Position numbers and translations under genes: made by a program
Shown: positions 22,096-35,110 of the stretch, one piece after another
Layout: each line of letters starts with the position of its first letter
Position numbering within the stretch: the stretch's first letter is position 1
The notes under the pieces: generated by a model
What the model was told of the DNA's origin: nothing
Database searches by the model: none
What the model saw: only the letters and a program-made list of their open reading frames with translations
DNA from: Antitrichia curtipendula
Lineage: Eukaryota; Streptophyta; Bryopsida; Hypnales; Leucodontaceae
NCBI GenBank assembly: GCA_951230915.1
Contig: OX579635.1
Location: 26,598,001 to 26,662,000, forward strand
Length of the DNA: 64,000 bases
Reading direction: 5' to 3'

Positions 22096-24143
22096 TCAAC
22101 CCCTAAAGACCAGAGGATGTTTTGGCTAAGAAGAAAAATCCAAAACTACCAATTTTGATGCTTTTGTTTAAGAAAAATAAAAAAATATTTTAAGAAAAAT
22201 ACAACCGTACAAAAGTGTAATATATAATTAAGGCAATGTGTGGAAAAAAATTCAGCCCATTTAACCACTTGTATTGAAAGATTATAATGTTTGAAGTGAG
22301 AATTTTTCTTTTCTTTCCAATCCTGCCAACTAGGGTCAACATACTTCAAGCCCTCTTGGAGTAGAACTTTTGGGCTACACAAAAAAAATGAAGATTTTGA
22401 CTATTCATAAATATTTGATGTTAGGTTCATTCATTAAAAACTCCAAAAGCAAATAGGAGTGTAGTTTACTCTAAATCAATTTGGAATGCAAAGAGGTTAA
22501 GTACATTGGCAATATACTTATCATTTTTTGATGATTTCTTGTGTAATGAGGAAATTTTTTAATTTAAAATCAAAATAATAAAAAAATAGAGACAAAAATT
22601 TGGAATATATAGGAAAAATTTCAATAACTTTGACTACACACATTGCTAAATAATAGGGCTTGAGGTTAGAAAGAAAAAAAATTTGAAGCCACCTCAGCAT
22701 AGCTAATAAAGTTTGAGTCCTCTTAGAATGTGATTTGTGTAACTAAATTTTTTTTTGACAATTGTATGCCATATTTTATTAGTTACATAATTGCCAAATT
22801 TCAATAGTTGATAAGAGTTTTTGCAAAAGATGCCCAAGAGATGCCCAAATTGCAAGGGCTACCCAAAAAATTATAGGGTGGAAAAAAATAATATTCCTTC
22901 TAAAGGGATACATGTTCACATCTTGTATCAAAATTTCATGAACATCTGACCAAAATTGACTTCACAATTGATTTTCAATTGTTTGTTCAATAGATAATTG
23001 GCCTTCAAGGCTTAAAAATTGCCACATAAATTTAGTTGATTATTTTTGGTTTCACAATGTATACTCCATACACATTGTAGTAGAAGAAAGAAAAAATTTA
23101 TGAAGAAAAGTGGGGGTGGGGAAAATTAGACACTTAAATTTTATAGGGAAGATAGCCCCACTTACAAACCCGCATGAATGAATTTACAAAAGAACACATG
23201 GGATTGAAAATATACTCCTCTTAGTTTTCTATGTAAAAATACGGTCATCTTAAATGCAATAAATAAGATAAATAGCCCCACATCAAATACCCTCTTAACT
23301 CAATTGTATATCTTAAATTACAAGGAGTGATCTTCCTAGGCTGGAGTAGGATTGATAGAAAAAATTTAGATATATTAATTTTTTTGAAAACACTATTTTT
23401 CAAGAAAACATAGTCATTCTATTTTAAACATGTGGAGAACCTTATATTTCTAAAACTATTAACCATTTGTCATAGATGTACCAAGGATGTTGCTATTATA
23501 TGAGCCTAAAAGACTATACAACTATGTTATAAGTGTCTTTATTATAAAAACTTTCATGATTATTAATAGTGTAACTACATTATAGATAACTATATTATAA
23601 ATGTTTGTATTTTAAATGCCTTCAATGGTTGTAGTATATATATATATACTCAAGGCTCAAATGCTCACATTTTTATGCTCATACACTAGCAACATTGAAT
23701 GTATTAGACTAAATTGTAAGACTTTGACTTTTCATAATTCAATTTTTTTGCACTATAGATTTTGAGTTAAAAATTAATTTTGTTGAAGAACTAATTTGGT
23801 ATTTTGAAGAAAAGTAACTTTGATTTTCATTCTTTAAATTTATTTTTAGTAGAAGTAGATATGAGAGAAGGAAAAAATAGATTGTTAATAACTCTAATAT
23901 AGAATTGAAACACACTAATCCCATTGGTGAAATTATACTAGCAAATATACTAAACCTTGTAGAACTTCTTCTTTTTTCAATTGTAAAAATTGAGTTCAAA
24001 AAAGAATTCAATTTGTTATTTTCTCAAGAAGTTGCTATGAGTGCTTACAAAACAAGATGCTCAATAACTTTTGTATCACTAATCCAAATGGAATGAATCA
24101 AATCTTTCTATATAGACAAAAACCTCGACAAAAACATAATCTA
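22096..24143. repeat. AT-rich block with degraded TTAA-family sequence
   Basis: It opens with TCAACCCCTAAAGACC, a left end with one change in TTAA. About 23740-24130 matches 28327-28730 in the same orientation, so it is a copy of the internal part of the family. A possible right end, GTACTTTAGGGCTTAA, lies at 24703-24718 beyond the inserted MITE. Whether these ends belong together is unclear. No gene was seen. Confidence 0.4.
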
Positions 24144-24469
24144 TCATTACAAAAAATATGAGGCCTCCGGAAGGCCGTTAAGCCTGGACCCCTGTAGTGA
24201 TACTACGGAGTTTTTTTCCAAAAAAAAAAATTCAGAAACTGAAATTCTGACGTGGTCGAAGTTCCACGCCAGCGCTGACGTCAGCGCCACATCAGCGTGA
24301 CGTCACTTTTTAATTTTTTTTTTTCGGGGAAAAAAAAAAAAAAAAAAGTTATTTTTTTTCAAAAAAAAAAAGATTTTTTTTTTTCTTTTTTTTTTTTCCG
24401 TAATATCACCCGCGGGTCCCGAAAATCAGCACTCACGGCCTTGTTGAGGCCTCATATTTTTTGTAATGA
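24144..24469. mobile_element. 326-bp MITE with perfect 23-bp inverted ends
   Basis: Bases 24144-24166 (TCATTACAAAAAATATGAGG plus CCT) are an exact inverted match to 24447-24469. The match continues imperfectly inward through AAGGCCGT. The centre has GC-rich CACGTCAGCG-type repeats (around 24265-24305) and long A and T runs. There is no coding capacity. No target-site duplication was found, so the superfamily is not assigned. It interrupts a degraded TTAA-family copy. Confidence 0.8.
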
Positions 24470-26114
24470 AGAAACAAATTTCAATCGTTTTATTTCAAGT
24501 TTTTTGTGTTTTTTTATGGCTCCTCTAGCTCAACTATTTTGAATGTAGTAAAACATAACTTTTGCTCCTTGGCACCAATAGAAGTAAGTATTATATTTAT
24601 AGAAAGCTAATCTATGTTTCTTTCTTGAAAAAAATTCAAAAAAGTCTACTATAAATTGAAATTACAGGAACCTTCTCCAAATCCTTCAAGTGTTCTCAAG
24701 GGGTACTTTAGGGCTTAAAAATTATTATAATCTATTATTATTTTGAAATGAGAGTTTTTATTTTAAATTAAGAAACTAGGGATCCAACATTAGATCAATT
24801 CTTGACTTTTTATTTCATTAAGAAAAGAAAGTATATCTTAACCCTTCAAGATCTGGAAGCCCAATTTTCCATTTTCTAGAAGTCATATACAGTACCATAA
24901 ATACAACTTTAACTCTTTGTCTAAGGTCACTACTATCTCACAAAACTTGAGAATAAATGGAGTCACAAAATTGGTCCTTTTGTAGAGAATTAAAGAAAGT
25001 TATATTTGAAAATCCAACTAAACATATAGATAGAAAAAATCATTTTTATCTTTAAAGAAAATATAAAGAGGATTCATCGCCATGATTAGAAGATTATAAC
25101 ATAAATTTACACATTAATATATAAGATTATCAATGCTATTTTCAAAACACCTCCGTATAACTATTCACTATCCATTGTGGATATACTTGTTCATATTCAT
25201 TTGGGGGGCATAGGGTCAAAAGATGATCTTTACAAATAATCATATGGATAGTGAATAGGCACAATTTAATAGGCTAAATTTAGCTCATATATGATAATTG
25301 ACCATTTGGCAATGAATTTAATCCTTTAGGGATAAAGACTACGAAAACATTTTTGGTTGTAAAAAGAACAATTAGGAGAATATTGTAAGATTGGTGATAA
25401 ATTTGGTATGAAGCCAAGAATAATGGTTTTGTACATGGGAATTACGTATACAATGGGATGGAGTTATTCGTAGACTAATATACCTATAGATTAATGTAAG
25501 TATTTACTATTGATGTCAGATTTTTTAGAAATTTTGATGGCATAATCAAATCATTGTGATTTTTTTAAGAATAGGGAGAAAAAAATTATATCAATCATAA
25601 TATGAATTAGAATAATTTGAGGATTTTATCATAAATGAAGGTTAAAATGAAGAACATAAAAAAATAAAAAATAAAAAATAAAAAATAAATAAAAATAAAA
25701 AATAAAAAATAAATATATATGAATGAAAAATATATTGTGTTAATTGGATTGTAATACATGGACCTTGAGCTTGCAATATTTCTTTCAATTTTTGAATATT
25801 TTTGAATAAAGACATCTTGTCAAGCTACATTTTCTTAGTTTAAATCAATTCATTCTAGCAACAAAAGTTAGTGGTTGGTATTGAGATCATTATGGACTAG
25901 ATTGGGCATGTGTTAAGTTAGGCGTGAGTTGGTAGAAGCCCTACTGTAGCTATTTTTTCTAAACGCTGACAAGAATGTCTATGGCTTGAATTCGGACACC
26001 CAAGGGAGGCACCCTTGAGTCTATAAAAAAAAGATATTTAAATCACATGAAATCCGATTTTTTTTTTTTTTTTTCAATTGTACCGTTGTTGTTTTTACTG
26101 CTTCTGTACCACAG
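24470..26114. other. AT-rich spacer with an AAAAAT microsatellite
   Basis: No coding frame was recognised. A simple repeat of AAAAAT/AAAT units occupies about 25660-25715. Degenerate right-end-like sequences of the TTAA family occur near 24703 and 25323. Confidence 0.45.
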
Positions 26115-26327
26115 AGGTTTCATTATCCCCGCATTTTCCGGATAGCAGTACCCATACTCAAGAGAAGCCTACAGTCGCTCATCTCAGGCACGTGTCTGAG
26201 CTCCTTGGTAGAGTCCCCAGCTTGAACTTGCGGCCGTTTGAAATGTTGGAGCGCACTCATCATTCATCAGAGTTCATCTGTGAATTGGAAAAAAGCAACC
26301 CGGGCCTGTTTCAAAAAGATTGCACAG
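26115..26327 (+). pseudogene. Isolated exon-like fragment
   Basis: This 213-base open stretch is bounded by an acceptor-like CTGTACCACAG and a donor-like CACAG|GTTTGA. Both boundaries are phase 1, so it behaves as a symmetric exon. Its GC content is well above the flanks. The translation includes LRHVSELLGRVPSLNLRPFE, which looks like real protein, but I do not recognise it. No neighbouring exons were found, so it is probably a captured or relic exon rather than a working gene. Confidence 0.35.
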
Positions 26328-26481
26328 GTTTGAATATCTTATCTATGATGCACACTTGGATGGGATTGCAAACTGAGGATATACGAGGGTGTAGGTGACA
26401 CAAAGGCGGGGAAGACGAGTACGAGAGCTAGTCATAAACAGGAACGGGAATGATGATGAGCGTAGTACGGGGTGACTGTCA

Positions 26482-26721
26482 TCATCGTTGAATCAATGCG
26501 TTCATCTTGCTCTTGGCCGTGAGGGTGTACCATTTTAGTGCATCACACGTAGATAGATCGATAGAAGACAAAACAGTAGTGTGATCGATCTTCCCATCAT
26601 TCGTCCACAACACTCCAGGAGAAATTGTAATGGGCCTTCCGGAATGAATGGCATATTGTAAGGTAACTCTGCTTATGACAGGCCAACTTTGAACCAGCCT
26701 AATGCGGGTCCAGAACTTCAT
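26482..26721 (-). pseudogene. Short protein-like ORF, 79 codons, possible gene fragment
   Basis: The frame starts at an ATG that follows an in-frame stop and encodes MKFWTRIRLVQSWPVISR and beyond, ending NALIQR. Composition is protein-like (Trp, Ile, Ser, Thr, Leu, Asp), with about 46% GC against a much more AT-rich background. I do not recognise the family. It points toward the exon-like fragment at 26115-26327. Two unrelated coding-like pieces within 610 bases suggest transposon capture of gene fragments. It could also be a small functional gene. Confidence 0.35.
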
Positions 26722-27110
26722 GAGCAGTACATGTGTCTTGTATCATGTGAGGAGAGATAGCTTACACACATGCAAGGTTTGGGAAGAGGATTAGCTTAGC
26801 TTACAAGTGAGGTCAATTAGGGAGGAATTGATCACCACATATTTGAGTGAGATAAGAGGAGGATTATGTGTGAGGGGGGACCAAAATTCAGGACAAAAAA
26901 ACTGTTTTTGGTATCGCCCCAAGACGGATCCCTAAACAAGAGCCAATTTTACTTTCACTCTTCTTTTATTTTTTCTTCTCTCTTTATCATCTTTCTTCAT
27001 CTCTCCCCTTTTCTTTCCTCTTCTTGTTTCTTTAGTGGAATTTCAACTATTTAGGTCGTTAATATTGAATAGAAGAGGGGACTTGTAATCATAAAAACTA
27101 CAAAATTGGT
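26722..27110. other. Spacer, nothing recognised
   Basis: AT-rich DNA with pyrimidine-rich runs near 26940-27040. No frame or repeat end was seen before the next TTAA-bounded element. Confidence 0.4.
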
Positions 27111-27689
27111 TTAACTCCTAAAGTCTGAGTGTTTCTTTGGAGGTCAAAATAGATTGGATTTGGAATAGGCTTTTCCTATGGTTTCGATTTTCATTGCAAT
27201 TTTTTGAAACTTTTTGGAAAATACTCACTGTTGGGGGATTATTGTGTTTCAATTCCATCTCAGACCTATTAACAATTAAGTTTGGGTTCAACTTTAAACC
27301 TACTTCTACTTAACAATTTAAAAATAAATAAAGATCAAGTGTGTGTTTTAAAAAAAAATCCTAGACTTTCAACTCAATTCTTCAACAAATTTGTTGTAAT
27401 TCAACATGCATAGTGCAAAATATTTTAACAAGAAGATTCAAAGCCTTAAAATCTAGGCAAGCAAGGTGCAAAAAATATAGTTTTCTTCACTTCAAATGCA
27501 AATATCTTGCAATCCCTATAGTCAAAGTTTTTGAAATATCCTCCACACATTTTTATATTAGTCTAGTGCAAGATTTCACAATTCAAAATACAAAGAATAC
27601 AATTTATAATGTTTTTTGCACTTTGCAATAGAAATGGTAATTTTGAATGAAATTTGATGAAAAAAAGGCCTTGGGACTGTAAGAGTTAA
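27111..27689. mobile_element. TTAA-bounded short element, copy 3
   Basis: The left end TTAACTCCTAAAGTC and right end GACTGTAAGAGTTAA match as inverted repeats at 13 of 15 positions. Length is 579 bases, identical to copy 1. Internal sequence around 27240-27410 resembles 28327-28560 in inverted orientation. Non-coding. Confidence 0.6.
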
Positions 27690-28063
27690 AAGCTTTGGTT
27701 GCCTTAAATAGTGTAAAGTGCAAAAAACCCATGCAAATGACAATGGTATTATTTCAGTAACTTCTTACAGTGAAATCATCAATTAAAAAAAGACATTAAA
27801 TAATACATATGCTATTGACTACAGTAAAACAACAAGAATTTAAACAAAGTAATTTGTAGCAGTGAAAGTGCAATTAGAGTGACAAATTATTATTACATTC
27901 TATTGAATAAAATCGCATTTTCAGCAATAAAGTTGCATTCTAGCAGCAAAAATTGCATTCACACTAGGGAAAACAAAACAAAAGTTAACAACATTTTTGG
28001 CAATAGACAACATTGAAAAGAATTTAAAAAAAACAATGAACTATGTTGGGATTATATAATCAA

Positions 28064-28985
28064 TTAACCCCTAAAGTCCAAGGCCATTTTTCTGTCAAGA
28101 AACACTCAAAGTTGTCATTTCTGTTGCATTTGCCCAAGAAAACAGAAAAAATAACTTTTTGGAATCTAACCATAGGATCTTGTACTTGACTTGTCTTAGA
28201 TCTCGTGGTAAAAATTTCATGAAGTTTGACTATACATATTAAATGATATTAGCATTCAAAGTTGAAAAAAAAAATGAATTATGGACTACAATTTTAGATG
28301 ACTTTGATTGCCATTTGTGAATTTTTTTTGCATTGCGCACTTTGAATTAAAAATTTATTATGTTGAAGAATTGAGCTGAAAGTCTAGGAAAAAAATTCCC
28401 CACCCCAAAACTTGATTTTCATTCTTTAAAAAACTGTCAAGTAGAAGTAATTCTAAGATTGAAAGAAAGACTAAATTGTTAATACCTCTAAGATGGAATA
28501 AAAACATAATAATCCCAATGGTAAGATTATTCTAGAAATCATACATAACCCTGCCAAACAATTTTTTTGAAAAAATGTGAAAATCACATTCAAAAATGAA
28601 TTCTATAAGTTATTTTTTGAAGAAGATGCTTTGATTGCCCAAAAACCAAGATTGTCCACAACTTTCTCATCACTAGTCCAAATAGAATGAATCAAAGCTT
28701 CACATGTAGACAAAAATATAATATTTTAGAAAAAATTTAAAAATTAAATTTTGACTTTATGTGATTTTTTTAATGCTGCCCCCCAACCTCCGTTTTTGGC
28801 TAATTCTGCCATAACTTTTGTTCTTGGGCATCCGATTGAAATAAAAATTATATTCCCTTGAAGCTTATGTATTTTTCTGGCTTCACAAAAAGTTTCAAAA
28901 AAATTAAAATGAATATTGAGATTATATGAGCCTACACGAGATTGCATTTTGTCCCCCGTAGGGCCAATGGAACTTTAGAGGTTAA
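28064..28985. mobile_element. TTAA-bounded element, longer copy 4
   Basis: The left end TTAACCCCTAAAGTCC and right end GGAACTTTAGAGGTTAA are inverted with two differences. Length is 922 bases. Both halves match copy 2 (1781-2366), and an extra middle part of roughly 330 bases matches 23740-24130. The short copies therefore look like internal deletions of a longer form. No transposase frame was seen. Confidence 0.65.
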
Positions 28986-31489
28986 TAACCCTCAAAAACT
29001 ACCACAACAACTTAAAAGAGTTTTTTCTGCTACAAAATCCAATTGACCATCAAAACATGTCCATTATAGGACATGTAGGATTTCCTTTCATTTTCCATTT
29101 TAAGCCTAGGTCTCTCTTCATTTGTTAAACCTAGGATAAAGTGGATTTGGATTAGCTTCTTCTCATCCACTCTTGACAAGGCATGTGGTCAAATACTTTA
29201 CCCATGGCCATTGGATTTTGATGAATAGTCGTAGTGTAAATTACTCAAATAAAATACTGAGTGTATATAAAAATTCATTAACCCTTGAAGACCAATGTGT
29301 CCCCTGTGGAACAGTTGAAAGTTTGGGCAACTTAATTCCTATAATGTCAATATTCGTATGATTTTTTGAATTATTTATAAAATGAAAATAGATTAACTTT
29401 TTGGAATACAATTTTTATTTCCATTGATGACAACAAAAAAAAGTTGTACCATTCAAACTAAAATTAATTTGATTCAAGCAACCAAAAAAACACAAAACCT
29501 TGAAATTAAAATTTCAAGAGTTTATTTTATAATGGTTTACATGTTTGTCAGATTGTTGAAATTTTAAATTCTATAAATATTAATTTCCTTCAATTTTGTG
29601 TACAACAACCTAAAATGATGTATACCAGCATGCTAAGGCACAAAAAGTTTTTTTGAAATTTTAAGAAAAAGTTGGCAAAAGATAAAGTAATTCCAAATCA
29701 GGTTAAACAAAATTGAGGTTTAAACATGGCTAACTTTGAAATTCATTTTCTTTCAAATCACAACTAATTTTTTCTTCAAACTTCCATGGTAGCGTGTAGT
29801 ATGTCGCACACTACAACATCTTTATATCCACTTTTGGACTTTATCCATTGATGCTTATGGCATGGTTGTTTGAATGAAAATGTTTCAACTTTGTAGTCGG
29901 TTTTGTTAGTCATTAACTACCTATATGTTTGTATATGTATATTTATAAATATGTCCTATTACAAGCTCCGGGGTTTCATCAATCAAGTGTGTGGGAAGTG
30001 ATTTTCATGCATTTACTTTAGGGCTTTGCAAGTGAATGCATGAAAATCAGTAAGGATACAATATGACAAAGAGCGTGGTGGATGAAATGTTGACAATTTG
30101 CACTTAATAGGAAAGATTTAGAGTATAAAGCTAATGTGCTTTTGACAAAGTTGTGTGGTCTTTGACTTGAAAAAATGGATTTGACATGGAGTTTTGGAAG
30201 TTAGAACAATAAACAAGGAAAATGTATCTTTTGCTTTTAGAATTGAATAATGATAATATGAGCATCATATTGTCACTTGAGATAGTTTGTATTGCATTTC
30301 TTTAACCCCTAAAGTTCCTTAACTATGTTATCACCAAAAACGTTAAAAAAACTGCCATTTTTAATACAAGTTGCAATTTTTTGCAATTTTTTTTAACACA
30401 TGGAACCGTAGGATCTTATAGTATGCTGGTTTGAGAAGACGTGGACAAAATTTCAGAAATTTTCATCGTATAGATTGCAAGATATTAGCGTTTGAAGTGA
30501 CAAAAATCTTTTTTTGGTCCTTGCAAAAAAAGCAAAAAGCTGCACTTCACAAGGTCACATTTGTATGAAAAAATGTCCAAAATGGTGGTTCTTCTTTGGA
30601 TTCATTCTTCAAGTCAAGTTGTCTACATGCTTGAAAATTTTCAGATCATTTGGAGTTGTACAACATATAGGAAAAAAATAACAAGTAGAAAGATGTATAG
30701 ATTGATTCAAAATACAAAATTGTTAACAATTTATTTATGAAATTCAAAAATGCCAATCACAATGGTTGCAATGTTGTAATTAACAATCTACATCCTATAT
30801 TTTTTATTTTTTTTCAAAAATATTGAAAATTGAGTAAATTAAAGGACTTCAAAGTTTATTTTAGAGTAGAGAATCCATAACTACTTGCAAACTAAAACAC
30901 CTCATAACTTTTGATTCATTGATCAAAATGGAATGATTCAAAGCTTTTTATGTATATATAAATCGAAAAAAATAATTTCAAATTTTCTATTTTTATTCTA
31001 ATTCTTATAGATTCTTGTATTAATTCTTTAATATGTGTGCATGGTTTAGATTTTTAAAACTTTTAATTTGAAAATATTCTATAATCCAAACACAACTTTT
31101 CTAGTTTTAAAAAATGAACCTTCAAAAATGACTTTGAATAAATAAACTTTAAAAAATCCTAAAAAATCCTAATATATTTTGAATTTAATATTTGAGCATA
31201 AAAGAAGAAAAAAACTCTTCTAAACATTACAAATATTGAATCTACAATTGATTTTAGAAAGAAATTTTAAATTTTGTCTCAAATTTTAATTGATAGATAC
31301 TATTTAGTGTAGCAACGAGAGTCAAATGTATGGATATGATCTATGATTAATATCAATATTTAACAAATTTTGTTTAAATGTCATCATTAACTTATTTTTC
31401 TAAATTGCATTTTATAATGCACATCTTTACAATTTTGGAAGGTTTAAGGGGGTGATAATGTTATGAATCATAAAATTATATATGTTGAA
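28986..31489. repeat. AT-rich block with partial TTAA-family copies
   Basis: Left ends occur at 29278 (TTAACCCTTGAAGACC) and 30302 (TTAACCCCTAAAGTTCC). About 30302-30960 is an inverted relative of about 44550-45100, including the shared phrase ATTTGTATGAAAAAATGTC. No clear right ends were paired and no gene was recognised. Confidence 0.45.
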
Positions 31490-32083
31490 TTAACCTTAAA
31501 AGGACAAGACCAATTACCTAAGTACTTTGCAAAAATGATCCAATTTTTAAACCAATAGGCGTATTCATCATTTCTATAGTAGTCTTAGAAGTCACAAAAT
31601 CACTTTTGGGTCTCACTCTCCTTCAAGGGTTTACCTTGTAACGTTGTCGGGGACACTAAGTGTATGATGGATGACAAAGAATCCTTCTTTGTAAGACAAA
31701 AGTGCAAATATTCATCCTTGGAATTCTGTATGAAAAAATTGGGGAGATCTTGTACAATAGTTTGACCTCAAATGAGTTTTTTTTTTTAAAGCAAATGATT
31801 CATAAGGTACCCCAAATGATGATTTCTACAATGACCAACCCAAAGTTCTAGGATTAACTCCAAACAAACAAGTTGGTTAATATAGAAATCAACCATTTTG
31901 GTATTGTACAAATCATTTGCTTAAAAAAACCAAGAACACTCACTGTAGGTCAAATTACTATGCAAAACCTATCCATTTTTTACACACAATTCCGAAGATG
32001 AAACTCTGCACTTTTGTCCTACATAGAAAGATTCTTTGTCATCCTTCACACAGTTAGTGTCCACAACGTCCTTCTAGGGTTAA
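31490..32083. mobile_element. TTAA-bounded foldback element with ~200-bp arms
   Basis: Ends TTAACCTTAAAAGGAC and GTCCTTCTAGGGTTAA match as inverted repeats at 14 of 16 positions. Inside, about 31641-31836 and 31882-32069 are long imperfect inverted arms. Shared phrases include GGATGACAAAGAAT, GACAAAAGTGCA and AAGCAAATGATT. The transcript of either strand would fold into a ~200-bp hairpin. Length is 594 bases, similar to the other family members. No coding frame. Confidence 0.65.
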
Positions 32084-34259
32084 GCTATGTCTGTAAAATT
32101 GTTTGCAAAGTGTATTAGAAGCGTAAGCCCTTGGCATTATAACTCAGTTGCAGGCTTCACATCTTGAACATCAAGAACTGGTGGCTGGCCCTCTTTAGTA
32201 CTTCAATAAGAATGACATCATGGATTGGAGTATAACATAGAAAGGTATAAGGTGCAATTTGAGTGCAATGATTCAAATTCAAGTGAATTTTTTTACCTGA
32301 ATATGGCGTGCATTGAATGGGGCGCTAAAAGCTCATATTTTTTTTTAATGAGAGTTGTTGAAGGACAGAGTCTCATTTCTGTATGATGGAGCATTTTCAA
32401 TGCCACAAAGCTTTTGGACATTGTTTAGTGTGATGGGCATCTGCATTGTGGACCTTGAACCAATTTGTTCCTATATCAGCATGAGTTTAACATTTTAGGT
32501 TGGGTAATCCTTGCATTGATGGGATAATTTTTAGTTAAGAATTTCAAACTCACAATCATTTATGAATATAATTCAGTTATTTTATGAATATCTAGATAGA
32601 TTTGAATTACTTCATAAATATTTAGATTGTCTTTGTTCTAATACTCCAACAAGGATATCAACTGAAAATTTCTTTTTTTGATATCTATGAGGTGGAATTC
32701 CTTTGTGTAATCTTAGAATTCCTAAAAACAGCTACAAAAGCTAAGGCTATCAGTGTGCGGCTTTCATAGCAACAATTTACCATGTACAATTTATATTTGG
32801 CAACATATTTATTTTTAGTTCACTATATTTTTATCAATATTTCTTTCTCAACATTTTTTAAGTTGTAAATGACTTCAGTTTTTCTAGCTTTTGAATTCCA
32901 AGTTTCTAGTTTGATTATTCATGATCAAGATATTGTACTTCATGATTAAAGTCTACTTTATCATAATATAAATTTTGCTTTTGGTAGACTACTTCAAATG
33001 CATTATTTGCACAAGCTCTAATAGACAATTGTGTCATACATGGCACTTTTCTTTTAAAACAAATTATTTTGTATTGAGCCTACCATTGTATAAAGGCATA
33101 TGCTACACCTCTCTTTTTGAACACCAAGGCCTATGGACCATTATTTGGCCTCTTATCTTTACAACAAGTCAAGGGTTTTTTAATCCATACTTTTACATTT
33201 GATGAAGTATTATCCAAATGAATTTTATATTATATTCATATTGAAGGGGATGTCAAAAAAGCACAATCAATAAAATATAAACATAAAATAGTATCTAAAA
33301 TAAAATATACAGAAATTCCAAATTTTCACACATTTGGACACACAAAACCCCCACGAAATGATGTGTAACGAGATCTCAGGCGCCATGTATTGAAATTAGA
33401 CAGAGTTTTTTTTGTCTGTGTGTATTAAGTGTTTTGGATAACTATAAATACATTATGTACAAGGCAGAAATACCCAATACCAAGTTTGTAGACACTCCTG
33501 CACAAAAGATTTTCTTTAAATTGTCCTCCCAAAGTGTCAACCAAAGTGTCAATAAAATAACCTCCGTACTTAACTGTGATTGATTCATTGCTACTTTTTC
33601 TAAACTTCAGTTTCAAAAACAATTTTTTTTTAAAGTGCAATTTAGGGTGCCTTTGGGAATTATCCTTTGAAAATTCATAGAAATTATATGCCTTATCCAA
33701 AAAAATAACTAAAAAAAAATCTTGATTTTCAGTTGCTAATACTATACAGATATTTATTCTGGAAAAAAATGCCTCCAACTTTGCTGAATTTGCTTATTTT
33801 GATCTTTTAAGGTGTTTCCACCTTACTTTTTTTTTGGGGGGGGGAGTATTGTACTATGACATACAATACATAATATGATTCCAAGTTCAAACTTGTGAAT
33901 AAATCGATAAAAATTACCAAAGTGAGTGGATTTTTTATGGAAAAACTCTTAGTCTATTATTTAGCAGATTTTTTGGGAGGCGATTTGGCAGCCATTTGAA
34001 GCAAAGTAATTGGCCCATCACCACGCCCTTGGAACAAAATGGTGACTGAAAGGGCAGAAAATTGCCAAAAAACTTCAAATTAAAAAAGATCTCAGATGAA
34101 ATTGCCAAATTGTGGATGAAAACATAATTATGGATACGTGATATGTACTAATGTGATATTTTCTACCCAATATGTGAATGAATGCTAAAATTTGTAGCAC
34201 CACCATAACATTTAATACCACCACTTTGGCACATCATAAAAAATGAAAAAACTAAAAAC
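32084..34259. other. AT-rich gene-free stretch
   Basis: No coding frame, splice pair or strong palindrome was recognised. A T-run followed by a G-run lies at about 33825-33845. Bases 34090-34245 resemble 53385-53520 (see the dispersed-repeat finding). Confidence 0.45.
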
Positions 34260-35110
34260 TAAAACCCTGCTATTACTCATTTGAATTGGCTTCCGGAAGG
34301 AACCCTCCTGCGGCGTGATTCCTGCCTCACGGCTCTCGGGCGTTCTTGTCCATGTCCCCCTGCCCATAATCATCCCCTAAGTGATGGCAGAGGAGGCGAT
34401 CTCGGAGCTCGCTCGCTCAGGTAAGGTTGAATGTGCCTGAAGAGATTGAAGTGAATCATTCCATTCTGAAGGAGCTGAAGGCAAATCCGGCTCTCACCCT
34501 AGTTTCCGCCTGAACTGATGATGGGCTTTTGAAAATGGAAATGAAAATGAAAAATGGGGGTGCCGGCGCTCGCATCATGGGAGCGCAAGGGGCAATGATT
34601 ATTTGAATCGAGTAATCATCGGGAGGATCATCTGCTGATCAGTAACTGCCGGTGGCCTCATGCCACAAGCTGCTGCTGCTGCTGCTTGTCATTTGTTCAT
34701 CACTCACTCACTCACTCATCACCCATCTTACTCATGCCAAACCTCCCAACCATGCTCAAACATATGCTCCTTCATCATTCGTCATCATCTGCTACCGTCC
34801 ACCCGCGCACGCGTCGTCTTGAACCAAACACTCCATGTAAAAGCTTACCCACACAAGGGGAAAATGGCTCACGGTTTTCATCCAAGCGAAAGCTCAAACC
34901 TCCATTAAAATATGAGCCGACGACGTGGAACCACTTTCTTGTGTGGATTTTTGGAAGCAAGTTACAGTCCGTACATTAAATTAGGTTGTTTGTTTGCTTT
35001 GTTTGTTATGGTGACATCTTTTGGGACCTATATATATCCCTTGGCCACGTTCTTGATACCGTCAGAAAGCCCCTTTGCGAGGAGGGGTGCACAAAAATTT
35101 GTTTTGTAGT
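34260..35110 (+). other. GC-richer island with a possible orphan first exon
   Basis: GC content rises sharply here. ATG at 34384 opens MAEEAISELARS and meets a good donor, CTCAG|GTAAGG, at 34420/34421. A second frame just after it reads VPEEIEVNHSILKELKANPA and then stops. Both look coding-like, but no downstream exon could be joined. This may be a remnant or captured fragment of a gene 5' end, or a first exon whose partners I could not find. Confidence 0.25.
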
